DNA of 41,231 nt from contig NZ_LUUK01000166.1 in assembly GCF_001644025.1 (NCBI RefSeq), forward strand, positions 1 to 41,231, read 5' to 3'. Shown piece after piece: positions 1 through 9,105 of the stretch. Source of the stretch: Methylomonas koyamae. Lineage in GTDB: Bacteria > Pseudomonadota > Gammaproteobacteria > Methylococcales > Methylomonadaceae. The position numbers were made by a program, and so were the translations under genes. Within the stretch, counting starts at the first letter, position 1. The number at the start of each line of letters is the position of its first letter. The notes below the pieces were generated by a model that saw only the letters and a program-made list of their open reading frames with translations, was not told where the DNA came from and searched no databases.

Positions 1-326
1 TGCATGCCATCGCCGCCGGCGACGATTATTTGATCGGCTTTTTCATGGTTGGCGCCTACCAGGAAATTCTGGGCGACATGCATAATCTGTTTGGCGACAC
101 CCATTCGATTAACGTCGAACTGGACGGCGACGGTTACCGCTTCGGCGAATTCATGGAAGGCGAGGATGTCAGCGAATTGCTCGATTACGTGCATATCGAT
201 ACCACCGCATTGAAAGCGGCCTACCGGCGCAAACTGGACCAGGCCCCGTTAAGCGCCGAGCAAAAGCACGCTTTCGAGCAAGAATTGCTGGTCGGACTAA
301 ACGCCTATACTTATCTGGATAAATAA
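1..326 (+). CDS. speA: Biosynthetic arginine decarboxylase, C-terminal fragment
   Basis: This is the 3' end of a gene that starts before the window; the frame is open from base 3 to the TAA at 324-326. The translation carries the very conserved SpeA C-terminal block GAYQEILGDMHNLFGDT and ends in GLNAYTYLDK, like the end of enterobacterial SpeA (GLYGYTYLEDE). SpeA is the PLP-dependent decarboxylase that turns arginine into agmatine, the first step of the agmatine route to putrescine. The PLP lysine and the barrel domain lie outside the window, so only identity and frame can be judged. The next gene starts 33 nt downstream on the same strand. Confidence 0.9.
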   Translation, partial: HAIAAGDDYLIGFFMVGAYQEILGDMHNLFGDTHSINVELDGDGYRFGEFMEGEDVSELLDYVHIDTTALKAAYRRKLDQAPLSAEQKHAFEQELLVGLNAYTYLDK

Positions 327-359
327 CGGCGTTAGCCGACGCAAGCCAACGGAGTACGA

Positions 360-1226
360 ATGAAAGCGGGTTTTATCGGTTTGGGCGCCATGGGGCGGGG
401 CATGGCGATTAACCTCGCCAGGGCCGGCCACTTGGCGGCGGTTTATAATCGTAGCGGCGACAAAGCCTCGGCGCTGGCCGCCGAACTCGGCATCGAAGCC
501 TGCGAGAGCATCGAGCAAATGGCGGCGCGGGTCGAAGTGCTGTTTGTCTGCGTATCGGCCGACAAAGATGTATTGGCGGTGGTCGACGCGATTTGTAAAA
601 CCGTGCGGGCCGGGAGTGTGGTGGTCGACATGTCCACGGTGTCCGGTGATACCGCGCGTCAGGCCGCGCAAAGGCTAGCGGCCCGGCACGCAGACTTCCT
701 CGACGCTCCGGTGTCCGGCGGCGTCGAAGGCGCCCGTAACGCCAGCTTGGCGATGATGGTGGGAGGCGATGCCCAGGTGCTGGAGCGGGTTCGTCCGCTA
801 TTGGCGGCCATGACCAAGCGCATCGAACATCTGGGCGGAGTCGGTGCCGGCCAAGCCTGTAAGGCGGTCAATCAAATCATGGTGGCGGGCATCAATCAGG
901 CCGTGACCGAAGCGCTGGCGTTTGCCGACGCTCAGGATTTGCCGATGGATAAAGTGATCGACGTCATCGCCGGTGGCGCCGCCGGCAACTGGTTTTTGGA
1001 TCACCGGGGCAAAACGATGACGCAAGGCTTGTTCCCGCCGGGCTTCAAACTCGCCCTGCATCACAAGGATCTGAAGATCGCCCAGCAGATGGCGCAGCAT
1101 GCCGGCATGGCCAGTCCGTTGACGGTAATGACCTTGGCGGACTACGCCAAGTTAATGGCTAAGGGTTATGGCGACGAAGATATTTCGGCGCTGTACCGAT
1201 TGAAACAACAGCGAAATTCCAATTAG
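360..1226 (+). CDS. NAD(P)-dependent beta-hydroxyacid dehydrogenase (3-hydroxyisobutyrate dehydrogenase family)
   Basis: A 288-residue protein, the usual family length. The N-terminal Rossmann fold has the motif [13 protein letters not shown] at residues 4-16. The end of beta-2 reads YNRS (29-32); an Arg there rather than an acidic residue favours NADP(H) over NAD(H). The substrate motif [11 protein letters not shown] spans 115-125, and the catalytic lysine is K168 in [11 protein letters not shown]. Members reduce or oxidise small semialdehydes: tartronate semialdehyde, 3-hydroxyisobutyrate, succinic semialdehyde or glyoxylate. The exact substrate cannot be told from sequence alone; a GlxR/GarR-like or GLYR-like reductase is most plausible. 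It sits between speA and ugd on the same strand, 16 nt before ugd, so it may be co-transcribed with ugd. Confidence 0.88.
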   Translation: MKAGFIGLGAMGRGMAINLARAGHLAAVYNRSGDKASALAAELGIEACESIEQMAARVEVLFVCVSADKDVLAVVDAICKTVRAGSVVVDMSTVSGDTARQAAQRLAARHADFLDAPVSGGVEGARNASLAMMVGGDAQVLERVRPLLAAMTKRIEHLGGVGAGQACKAVNQIMVAGINQAVTEALAFADAQDLPMDKVIDVIAGGAAGNWFLDHRGKTMTQGLFPPGFKLALHHKDLKIAQQMAQHAGMASPLTVMTLADYAKLMAKGYGDEDISALYRLKQQRNSN

Positions 1227-1242
1227 TTTACAAGGTGTAACA

Positions 1243-2562
1243 ATGAAAATTACAGTGTTTGGCAGCGGTTATGTAGGTTTGGTAACGGGTGCTTGCTTGG
1301 CCGAGGTCGGTAACCAAGTGATGTGCATGGATGTCGATGCCAGCAAAATCGAACGTTTGAAACAAGGCATTATCCCGATTTACGAGCCGGGTCTGGAAGA
1401 AATGGTTAAGGACAACATGGCTGCCGGCCGCTTGAGCTTCACCACCGACGTCAAGGAAGCCGTGGATTTCGGTTTATTTCAATTCATCGCGGTCGGCACG
1501 CCGCCGGACGAAGACGGCTCCGCCGACTTGAAATACGTGTTGGCGGTGGCCAAAAGCGTTGCCGAGCACATGACCGATTACAAAATCGTCGTCGATAAGT
1601 CCACGGTGCCGGTCGGTACCGCCGACAAAGTCAAGCAAGTCGTGGTCGATGTCCTGGCGCAACGCGGCGAAGCCTTGGAATTCGACGTGGTATCCAATCC
1701 GGAATTCCTGAAAGAGGGTTCGGCGCTGGACGACTTCATGAAGCCGGACCGCATCATCATCGGCACCGACAATCCGCGCACCGCCGAGTTGCTGAAAGCC
1801 TTGTACGCGCCGTTCAACCGTAGCCGCGAGCGGGTCATCAATATGGACATTCGCTCCGCCGAACTGACCAAATACGCCGCCAACGCGATGCTGGCCACCA
1901 AAATCAGTTTCATGAACGAACTAGCCAACCTGGCCGAGCGTCTGGGCGCCGACATCGAGCACGTTCGTCACGGGATCGGCTCGGACAGCCGGATCGGTTA
2001 CAGCTTCATTTATCCCGGCTGCGGCTACGGCGGCTCTTGCTTTCCCAAAGACGTCAAGGCGCTGGAACGCACCGCTCGCGACTACGGCTATCATGCCGAA
2101 TTGTTGAGCGCCGTCGAAAATGTCAACGACCGGCAAAAGCACCGCTTGTTCGAAAAAATCTCCGCGCACTATCCCGACGGCGTCAAGGGCAAAACCTTCG
2201 CGTTGTGGGGCCTGGCCTTCAAGCCCAACACCGACGACATGCGCGAAGCGCCCAGCCGAGTCTTGCTGGAAGCCCTGATCGCGGCTGGCGCCACGGTACG
2301 AGCTTACGACCCGGAAGCGATGGAAGAAGCCCACCGCATCTACGGCGACAAAGCCGGACTGGTTTATTGCCCTAAACAGACCGATACCTTAAACGACGCC
2401 GACGCGCTGATCATCGTTACCGAGTGGAAACAGTTCCGCAGCCCGGATTTCGACGATCTGAGCAAGCAATTGAAGGATAAAGTGATCTTCGACGGCCGGA
2501 ATATGTACGAACCCCGGTTGGTCAAACAGTTCGGTTTGGGCTATTACGCGATCGGGCGCTAA
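1243..2562 (+). CDS. ugd: UDP-glucose 6-dehydrogenase
   Basis: A 439-residue member of the UDP-glucose/GDP-mannose dehydrogenase family, the usual length for the bacterial RkpK/TuaD/Ugd type. It oxidises UDP-glucose to UDP-glucuronate with two NAD+, supplying capsule, exopolysaccharide or LPS sugars. Visible motifs are the dinucleotide-binding [17 protein letters not shown] (7-23) with Asp30 at the ribose-binding position, [10 protein letters not shown] (152-161), LTKYAANA (208-215, the conserved Lys-Asn pair) and the catalytic cysteine C266 in [12 protein letters not shown]. The C-terminal UDP-binding domain begins near [16 protein letters not shown]. The start ATG at 1243 follows an AAGGTG ribosome site. 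Its last 41 nt overlap a possible antisense gene. No other polysaccharide gene is adjacent. Confidence 0.96.
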   Translation: MKITVFGSGYVGLVTGACLAEVGNQVMCMDVDASKIERLKQGIIPIYEPGLEEMVKDNMAAGRLSFTTDVKEAVDFGLFQFIAVGTPPDEDGSADLKYVLAVAKSVAEHMTDYKIVVDKSTVPVGTADKVKQVVVDVLAQRGEALEFDVVSNPEFLKEGSALDDFMKPDRIIIGTDNPRTAELLKALYAPFNRSRERVINMDIRSAELTKYAANAMLATKISFMNELANLAERLGADIEHVRHGIGSDSRIGYSFIYPGCGYGGSCFPKDVKALERTARDYGYHAELLSAVENVNDRQKHRLFEKISAHYPDGVKGKTFALWGLAFKPNTDDMREAPSRVLLEALIAAGATVRAYDPEAMEEAHRIYGDKAGLVYCPKQTDTLNDADALIIVTEWKQFRSPDFDDLSKQLKDKVIFDGRNMYEPRLVKQFGLGYYAIGR

Positions 2563-2986
2563 ATGGTCGGTATCGCTGGGGCGGGGTAATCGCGCCGCCC
2601 CGGCGCCACGCTAAGCCGCGCAATCGTTCAAGATTAAGATCGTATAGATTTTTCCCTCGGCATTTACAGACACACCGAGGGCCGCGGCTCAGGCCGCCAA
2701 TTAAGTTATTCAAAAACGCTTGGTCGGTAAACGTCGCACCCGGTGTCGGCATTTCCAGCTTCGCCAAAGTCAAGGCTTCGATGCCGTCGGTGTCCAACAA
2801 TAAAACCTCGCGCTTGTCGGCGATTGTGACGGTATCGACGCCATTGCCCTCTAGTACTCGGCCGTTTCTCGGCGCCACTTTCACGCAATAACCGTAAAGA
2901 CGGGCGATTTCCAAATAGTCGTGCAACCGGCTGGCGATCGGCTTAGGCTCGGCGGTGCGAATCACATGTTTCGATAATCCCAACAT
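2522..2986 (-). CDS. Unrecognised hypothetical protein, about 154 aa
   Basis: The frame is open from an ATG at 2986 to beyond the end of ugd, so its last 41 bp lie antisense to the ugd 3' end. The first ~100 residues look like real protein (for example [19 protein letters not shown] and [19 protein letters not shown], with alternating hydrophobic strands). The last ~50 are basic and low in hydrophobics, include CVCKC, and read like unconstrained sequence. Either the gene is real with a divergent tail, or an original stop was lost and the frame now runs on. No family is recognised and there is no signal peptide or membrane segment. It lies 64 nt downstream of the ferredoxin gene on the same strand, so it could be the last gene of that operon. 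Confidence 0.42.
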   Translation of the reverse strand: MLGLSKHVIRTAEPKPIASRLHDYLEIARLYGYCVKVAPRNGRVLEGNGVDTVTIADKREVLLLDTDGIEALTLAKLEMPTPGATFTDQAFLNNLIGGLSRGPRCVCKCRGKNLYDLNLERLRGLAWRRGGAITPPQRYRPFSARSRNSPNRTV

Positions 2987-2997
2987 TCGGCGGGTAT

Positions 2998-3038
2998 CGA
3001 CGTCGCATCGTCCACTTAGTGGTCGCGAGCGGACGTCG
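2998..3038. repeat. Near-palindromic hairpin between the ferredoxin and hypothetical genes
   Basis: The outer arms are CGACGTCGC (2998-3006) and GCGGACGTCG (3029-3038), which pair with one bulged base. The centre holds CCACT-t-AGTGG (3012-3022). It lies just past the ferredoxin stop (minus strand) and 11 bp before the ATG of the small hypothetical gene. There is no T-tract on either side, so it is not a standard intrinsic terminator. It could be an mRNA-stabilising or attenuating hairpin, or a protein-binding palindrome. Confidence 0.35.
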
Positions 3039-3050
3039 AGTCGGCCGAAA

Positions 3051-3841
<791 letters not shown>

Positions 3842-4393
3842 TTAGCAGCGTTGCAACAGGCTGTAGGCGACTTCGCCGGCCGTCTTGGCCTTCAATAACC
3901 GCCAACCGTCCGGCCAGACCGGCAGCGGTCGATTGCTTTCTGTTTCGACGTAGATTTTTGCATAAACGCTCAACCAGCCGGCGGTTTCCAGCAACTCGCA
4001 AGTTGGGCCGGCCAAGTCACGGCCGAACGGCGGATCGAGAAACGCCAGATCGAAGGCCCGCGCGGGGCCTTGCAAAAAGGTCGACACGTCCCGCTCGACC
4101 AAGTTGATCGAGCTGGTCGCGAGCTTGCCGGCGTTGTCTCTGATCCAGCGGCAGGCGTTCGGATGGTTTTCCACTTGCCAGACTTCCTTGGCGCCTCGCG
4201 AGGCCGCTTCGAAACCCAGCGCGCCGCTACCGGCATACAAATCCAGGCAGCGGCTGCCGGCGACATCAAGCTGCAACCAATTGAACAAGGTTTCCCGAAT
4301 CCGGGACGGCGTCGGCCGCAAGCCCGGCGCGTCCTCGAACAGGATTTGCCGGCCGCGCCACTGGCCGCCGATGATGCGTATCCGGTTCGCCAT
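3842..4393 (-). CDS. rsmD: 16S rRNA (guanine(966)-N2)-methyltransferase
   Basis: A 183-residue SAM-dependent methyltransferase of the RsmD/YhhF family. RsmD modifies G966 in helix 31 of 16S rRNA late in 30S assembly. The N-terminal RIIGGQWRGRQI and RPTPSRIRETLFNWL blocks are typical. SAM-binding motif I is DLYAGSGALG (51-60) and the catalytic motif IV is DPPFG (120-124). It begins 2 nt after the stop of the upstream M16 gene, so it belongs to that operon, followed by coaD. Confidence 0.95.
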   Translation of the reverse strand: MANRIRIIGGQWRGRQILFEDAPGLRPTPSRIRETLFNWLQLDVAGSRCLDLYAGSGALGFEAASRGAKEVWQVENHPNACRWIRDNAGKLATSSINLVERDVSTFLQGPARAFDLAFLDPPFGRDLAGPTCELLETAGWLSVYAKIYVETESNRPLPVWPDGWRLLKAKTAGEVAYSLLQRC

Positions 4394-4395
4394 GC

Positions 4396-5754
4396 TTATT
4401 CGCCGGCCTCGGCCTCGGCCTCGGTTGCTTTGGCTTGCTTCGCGGGTGTGGGTTTGGCGGCCGCGCCGCCGACCGTAACGGTTTGCAGCAACTCCGGTTT
4501 CACCCGGCGCGCGAAGGCATCCTTGATCTGCTCGACGCTTACCGCTTCGACCTTACTCTGGAAGGTGTCCAGATAATCCAAGGGTTGTTGGTAAAAGCCT
4601 ATCATCGCCACGTAGTCGCTGAGCTTGGCGTTGGTATCCAGGCGTAGCGCGAAGCCGCCGGTAATGTTCTGCTTGGCGGCGGTCAGTTCGGCATCGCTAG
4701 GGCCTTTCGCCAAAAACTCGGCGAAGGTTTGCCGCAGCACCTGCAAGGCCTGCCCGGTCTGATCGTTGCGGGTTTGCAAACTCATCATGAACGGTCCCTG
4801 CCGATACATTGGCGCGAACACGCTGTAGGCGCCGTAGGCCAGGCCGCGTTTTTCCCGGACTTCTTCGAACAAACGCGACACCATGCTGCCGCCGCCCAGG
4901 ATGTGATTACCAACGTAAAGCGCGAAGTAATCCGGGTCTTTGCGATAAGTACCTGGCAGGCCGACCAACACGTGGGTTTGGGTCGACGGAAATTCGATGT
5001 GTTGTTCGCTGGTCTGGCTGGGCATGGTTACCGGCGGAATTTCGGCCGGTTTTTCGCCCTGTGTCAGCTTGGTCAACAATTGGTCGGCGGCTTGCTCGGC
5101 TTGTTGCCGGCTCAAGTCGCCAACGATAACGACCATTGCGTTAGAGGCCACATAATAGCGCTGGTAAAAGGCTTTCAAATCGGCAGCGGTCAACGGCGCG
5201 ACCGTTTCGATCAAACCAGCTTCCGGATGCGCGTAGGGGTGGTCGCCAAAAACCGCTTTGTTGAACGCGATGCCGGCAATTTCGCCGGGCGATTCCTCTC
5301 GATGTTTCAGGCCGGCCAAGGTGCGGGCTTTTTCGCGCTGAAAATCGGCTTCGTTGAACGCCGGTTGGCTGAGCACGGTTTCGAAAGTCGCCAACGCCTT
5401 GTCGAATAACGCTCGGTCGGTCAGGGTGCGCACCGACAGCCAGGCCATGTCTTCGCTGACGCCGGCGCCGTACTGCGCGCCGACCGACTCGAAACGCTGG
5501 GCGATGTCGTCCGCGCTCAAGTTTGCCGCACCGCTGTCGAGCAAGGCCGAGGTCAAGGAGGCGATGCCGAATTGCGCGCCGTCGCGGGCGCTGCCGGCGT
5601 CGAACACCACCCGAATGTCGGCCATCGGCAGGCCGCCGGTATGTACAAAGTAAACCCGGCTGCCTTGCGCGGTTTGCCAATGTTCGATTTTGGCGGCGGC
5701 CCAAGCCGACTGGCTGAGCAGCAGCAGAATCAGACCGAATAAATTAAAACGCAT
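4396..5754 (-). CDS. M16-family peptidase-like protein, inactive subunit, exported
   Basis: A 452-residue protein with an N-terminal signal peptide (hydrophobic stretch to about AWA, residue 19) and two M16 domains. At the place where M16 enzymes carry HxxEH it reads IASLTSALLDSG (64-75), so the zinc ligands are missing. The C-terminal half keeps the substrate-binding R/Y element REKRGLAYGAYS. This is the pattern of the non-catalytic partner in two-subunit M16 peptidases such as the mitochondrial processing peptidase type, where one chain supplies zinc and the other the Arg/Tyr pair. Its start overlaps the catalytic gene by 11 nt, which supports a heterodimer made in equal amounts. The tail is Ala/Glu-rich (KATEAEAEAGE). 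Substrate is unknown. Confidence 0.88.
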   Translation of the reverse strand: MRFNLFGLILLLLSQSAWAAAKIEHWQTAQGSRVYFVHTGGLPMADIRVVFDAGSARDGAQFGIASLTSALLDSGAANLSADDIAQRFESVGAQYGAGVSEDMAWLSVRTLTDRALFDKALATFETVLSQPAFNEADFQREKARTLAGLKHREESPGEIAGIAFNKAVFGDHPYAHPEAGLIETVAPLTAADLKAFYQRYYVASNAMVVIVGDLSRQQAEQAADQLLTKLTQGEKPAEIPPVTMPSQTSEQHIEFPSTQTHVLVGLPGTYRKDPDYFALYVGNHILGGGSMVSRLFEEVREKRGLAYGAYSVFAPMYRQGPFMMSLQTRNDQTGQALQVLRQTFAEFLAKGPSDAELTAAKQNITGGFALRLDTNAKLSDYVAMIGFYQQPLDYLDTFQSKVEAVSVEQIKDAFARRVKPELLQTVTVGGAAAKPTPAKQAKATEAEAEAGE

Positions 5755-7114
5755 GACGGACTCCTGACAGTTTTTTCGGTTTGGCCGATTCGGTGATCGG
5801 CTGCGGATCGAGGTAGGCGACGGTCAAGGTGTCTTCGATCAAATATTTACGCGCGACTTCGCGCACCTGTTCGGCGGTGACTTGATTGACCTTGGCAACG
5901 TAGTCGTCGGACTTTTGCCAGCCGATGCCAACCGTTTCCAGCGTGCCGAGTTGCATGGCTTGATAAAAATTGGAGTCTTTTTGGTAGACCGAACTGGCCA
6001 GTACCTGAGCTTTGATGCGTTGTAATTCCTCTTTGTCGATCAGCTCGTTCTTCAGTTGATAAACCTCGTCGAGCAGGGCGTATTCCAAGTCGTATACGGT
6101 TTTGCCTTCGGCCGGCGTGCCCTCCAACAGAAACAAATCGGACAGTCGCGAAGTCAGGTCGTAACCGGCTCCGGCCGATACCGCGACCTGCTTGCCCCTG
6201 ATCAAACGGGCCGGCAAGCGGGCGCTGTCGCCGCCGTCGAGGATGCCGGACAGCACTTCCAGCGCGTAAGCTTCCCATTCGGGTTTGGCGGTGTTCAAGA
6301 CCGGCACTTTGTAGCCCAGCATCACGTAAGGCAATTTGGCCGGCGCCTTGACGGTGATCCGGCGCACGCCGCGCTGTTCGGATTCGGCTTGCGGCTTGAC
6401 CGGCTTGATCGTGCTGGGTTTTAGCGGGGCGAAGTATTGTTCGGCCAGTTGCTCGACTTGCTTGGCGTCGACATCGCCGACCACCACCAAAGTGGCGTTA
6501 TTCGGCGCGTACCATTGTTGATACCAGGCTTGCAGGTCTTCGATCTGGTAATTGGCGATGTCGGACGGCCAACCGATCACCGGATTTTGGTAGGGGCTGT
6601 TGGTAAACGCGGTCGCCATGAATTGTTCGTGGACTTTGGCGCGCGGCTGGTCGTCGGTGCGCATCCGCCGTTCTTCGGTGACGACTTCCAATTCCTTTTT
6701 CAACTCGTCGGCTTTCAGATTCAGGTTGCGCATCCGGTCGCTTTCCAGCTTAAAACTGATTTCCAGCCGGGATTTTTCCAAGGTCTGAAAATACGCCGTG
6801 TAATCCTGGCCGGTGAAGGCGTTCTCGCTGCCGCCGTTGGCGGCGATTATTCGGGAGAATTCGCCGGCCGGATATTGTTCGGTACCCTTGAACATCATGT
6901 GTTCCAACATGTGCGAGATGCCGGTAATGCCGCCGGGTTCGTAACTGGCTCCGACCTTGTACCACACCTGCGAAACCACCACCGGCGAGCGGTGGTCTTC
7001 CTTTACCAGTAGTTTCAAGCCATTGCCGAATACGTGTTCGTGTACCTTGCTGTCCTCGGCCCTCGCCAGGATGGCAGGGCAAAGCAGCGCTAACGCTGCG
7101 AGCCTGTGTTTCAT
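5744..7114 (-). CDS. M16-family zinc metallopeptidase, catalytic subunit, exported
   Basis: A 456-residue protein with a signal peptide (cleavage probably after ILARA, residue 19). It has the inverted zinc motif HMLEH (H68, E71, H72), with the third ligand E148 in VVTEERR 76 residues later, exactly the family spacing. It is predicted to be a periplasmic metallopeptidase acting on peptides or unfolded segments, probably together with the inactive partner encoded just downstream (11-nt overlap). A GAGGGA ribosome site lies 5 nt before the ATG. It is the first gene of the M16-M16-rsmD-coaD-ferredoxin run and is divergent from ctaB. Confidence 0.92.
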   Translation of the reverse strand: MKHRLAALALLCPAILARAEDSKVHEHVFGNGLKLLVKEDHRSPVVVSQVWYKVGASYEPGGITGISHMLEHMMFKGTEQYPAGEFSRIIAANGGSENAFTGQDYTAYFQTLEKSRLEISFKLESDRMRNLNLKADELKKELEVVTEERRMRTDDQPRAKVHEQFMATAFTNSPYQNPVIGWPSDIANYQIEDLQAWYQQWYAPNNATLVVVGDVDAKQVEQLAEQYFAPLKPSTIKPVKPQAESEQRGVRRITVKAPAKLPYVMLGYKVPVLNTAKPEWEAYALEVLSGILDGGDSARLPARLIRGKQVAVSAGAGYDLTSRLSDLFLLEGTPAEGKTVYDLEYALLDEVYQLKNELIDKEELQRIKAQVLASSVYQKDSNFYQAMQLGTLETVGIGWQKSDDYVAKVNQVTAEQVREVARKYLIEDTLTVAYLDPQPITESAKPKKLSGVRHAF

Positions 7115-7219
7115 AGTTCCCTCGTTGCTTGGAATGGTGAGCGCCTGTGATTGTTTTAATAATCAGAGGTTCACTGTTATTCTATATGTTTGCCGAAACC
7201 GAAATCCATCCGCAGCCGA

Positions 7220-8107
7220 ATGACGGACAAACCCGCGTTATCCTGGAAGAACTATTTGGAACTCTGCAAGCCCAGAGTCGTGGCATTGATCGTGTTTACC
7301 GCGATCGTCGGCATGTTGCTGGCCGTACCCGGCATGCCGCCGCTGGCCTTGTTCGTTTATGCCACGATTGGCATTGGCTTGGCGGCTTCGTCGGCGGCGG
7401 CGATCAATCACTTCATCGACCAAGAGGCCGATGCCGAAATGGCCCGTACCCGCAACCGGCCGCTGCCGACCGGCGAGCTGAATTCCCGTCAGGTACTGCT
7501 GTTCGCGGCGGCGATCGGTTTGTTCGCAATGGGCTTGTTGGCGGGACTGGTTAACGTATTGACGGCGGTACTGACGTTTCTGTCCTTAATCGGTTATGCC
7601 TTTGTTTATACCATCTATCTGAAAAAAGCCACGCCGCAGAACATCGTGATCGGCGGCGCGGCCGGCGCGGCTCCGCCGGTGTTGGGCTGGGCGGCGATGA
7701 CCGGTAACGTACATCCGCACGCGCTGTTGCTGTTCTTGATTATTTTCGTCTGGACCCCGCCGCACTTCTGGGCGTTGGCGATCGCCAAGCGCGAAGAATA
7801 CGCCAAGGTTTCCATTCCGATGCTGCCGGTTACCCACGGCGTCGAATTCACCCGCCTGCAAATCTTGCTATATACGATATTGCTGCTGATCACCACGCTG
7901 CTGCCCTATCTGACCGGCATGACCGGCTTGATTTACCTGGCGTCGGCGGTATTGTTGGGCCTGGGCTTTTTGTATTACGCGGTGCAGATGATGCGCAAGA
8001 AGGACAATAAGACCGCGATGCGCACCTTCGGCTACTCGATCGTTTACTTGATGCTGATCTTCGCCGCGTTGTTAATCGACCACTACTTCCCGCTTTCCCT
8101 GTCATGA
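7220..8107 (+). CDS. ctaB: Protoheme IX farnesyltransferase (heme O synthase)
   Basis: A 295-residue polytopic UbiA-family prenyltransferase. It adds a farnesyl group to heme b to make heme O for heme-copper oxidases. LCKPRVVALIVFTAIVG opens the first membrane helix. The Mg-diphosphate motif IDQEADAEMARTRNRPLP (DxxxD...RTxxRP) is intact, and about eight further hydrophobic helices follow. I chose the ATG at 7220 (MTDKPALSWKNYLEL) over a TTG ten codons upstream because family members begin close to the KNYLELCKPR block. A possible extended -10 (TGTTATTCT, 7175-7183) precedes it. No cytochrome oxidase gene is near, and the gene is coupled to ybiB by an ATGA overlap. Confidence 0.94.
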   Translation: MTDKPALSWKNYLELCKPRVVALIVFTAIVGMLLAVPGMPPLALFVYATIGIGLAASSAAAINHFIDQEADAEMARTRNRPLPTGELNSRQVLLFAAAIGLFAMGLLAGLVNVLTAVLTFLSLIGYAFVYTIYLKKATPQNIVIGGAAGAAPPVLGWAAMTGNVHPHALLLFLIIFVWTPPHFWALAIAKREEYAKVSIPMLPVTHGVEFTRLQILLYTILLLITTLLPYLTGMTGLIYLASAVLLGLGFLYYAVQMMRKKDNKTAMRTFGYSIVYLMLIFAALLIDHYFPLSLS

Positions 8108-9105
8108 CGCTGACTACCGAAGAACACCCGTTCGCCGAATTCATCAAAATTCTCGGCAAGGGCAAGAAAGGCGCCCGGCCGTTAACTCAGGACGAAGCCT
8201 ATCGGGCGATGAAAATGATTTTGGCCGACGGTCAGGTCGAGCCCATCCAGCTCGGCGCGTTTTTGATGCTGATGCGGGTCAAGGAAGAAACCTGCGAGGA
8301 ACTGGCCGGTTTCGTCGCGGCCGCGAGGGAGAGTTTTCACTGCGATCATGGCATCCAGGTGGACCTGGACTGGTCGTCCTACGCCGGCAAGCGCCGACAC
8401 TTACCGTGGTTTTTGCTGTCGACCTTGCTGCTGGCCGATAACGGCGTCAAGGTGTTCATGCACGGTGCCGGCGGTCACACCCAGGGCCGGCTGTATACCG
8501 AAAACGTCTTGAACGCGTTGGGCTTACCGCCGGCGGCGTCGATAGCCAAGGCCGCCGACCAACTGCAACGGGGTAATTTCAGCTATTTGTCGTTGGAACA
8601 CATCTGCCCCAAGTTGTTCGACATGATCAATCTACGGCCGGTCATGGGCTTGCGCTCGCCGGTGCATACCTTGGTCAGATTGCTGAACCCGTTCGACGCC
8701 AGTCACAGTATCCAGGGCATATTTCATCCGAGCTATCGCCAGGTCCATCAAAAAGCGGCGTTGTTGTTAAACCAAGCGCACATGGCGGTATTAAAAGGCG
8801 AAGGCGGCGAGACCGAGCGTAACCCGGATGTCGAATGTTTGGTGCAAAGCGTGCATGGGGACGAGCTGAGCGACGAGGTCTGGCCTGCACTGTTCGAGCG
8901 TCGGCATATGAAAGCCGAAGAACTGGACCCGCAATTATTGGCCCGAGTCTGGCGCGGCGAGATTGACGACGAATTCGCGGTGGCCTCGATCACCGGCACC
9001 GCGGCAGTGGCGCTAAAGCTGCTCGGCCGCGCTGGCAGTCAAGCGGAGGCCGAACAGCTTGCCAAGGACTACTGGCGCAAGCGCGATCTAGCCCGCGGCT
9101 TGTAA
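8104..9105 (+). CDS. ybiB: YbiB/TrpD2-type protein (anthranilate phosphoribosyltransferase fold)
   Basis: A 333-residue protein of the nucleoside phosphorylase/TrpD superfamily. The N-terminal helical domain (FAEFIKILGKGKKGARPLT, then EAYRAMKMILADGQVEPIQLGAFLMLMRVK) and a central HGAGGHTQGRLYTENVLNALG loop are typical of YbiB. The family (TrpD2) keeps the TrpD fold but is reported to bind nucleic acid rather than make anthranilate derivatives, and E. coli ybiB follows the LexA-controlled dinG. No other trp gene is in the window, which fits a non-tryptophan role. It overlaps ctaB by 4 nt (ATGA), and its 3' end overlaps the convergent PilZ gene by 18 nt. Confidence 0.85.
   Translation: MTLTTEEHPFAEFIKILGKGKKGARPLTQDEAYRAMKMILADGQVEPIQLGAFLMLMRVKEETCEELAGFVAAARESFHCDHGIQVDLDWSSYAGKRRHLPWFLLSTLLLADNGVKVFMHGAGGHTQGRLYTENVLNALGLPPAASIAKAADQLQRGNFSYLSLEHICPKLFDMINLRPVMGLRSPVHTLVRLLNPFDASHSIQGIFHPSYRQVHQKAALLLNQAHMAVLKGEGGETERNPDVECLVQSVHGDELSDEVWPALFERRHMKAEELDPQLLARVWRGEIDDEFAVASITGTAAVALKLLGRAGSQAEAEQLAKDYWRKRDLARGL

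Noticed and set aside
2654-2681. CCCTCGG/CCGAGGG inverted repeat as a ugd terminator
   Set aside because: 7-bp stem with a 14-nt loop and no T-tract on the ugd strand; it lies inside the small hypothetical frame.
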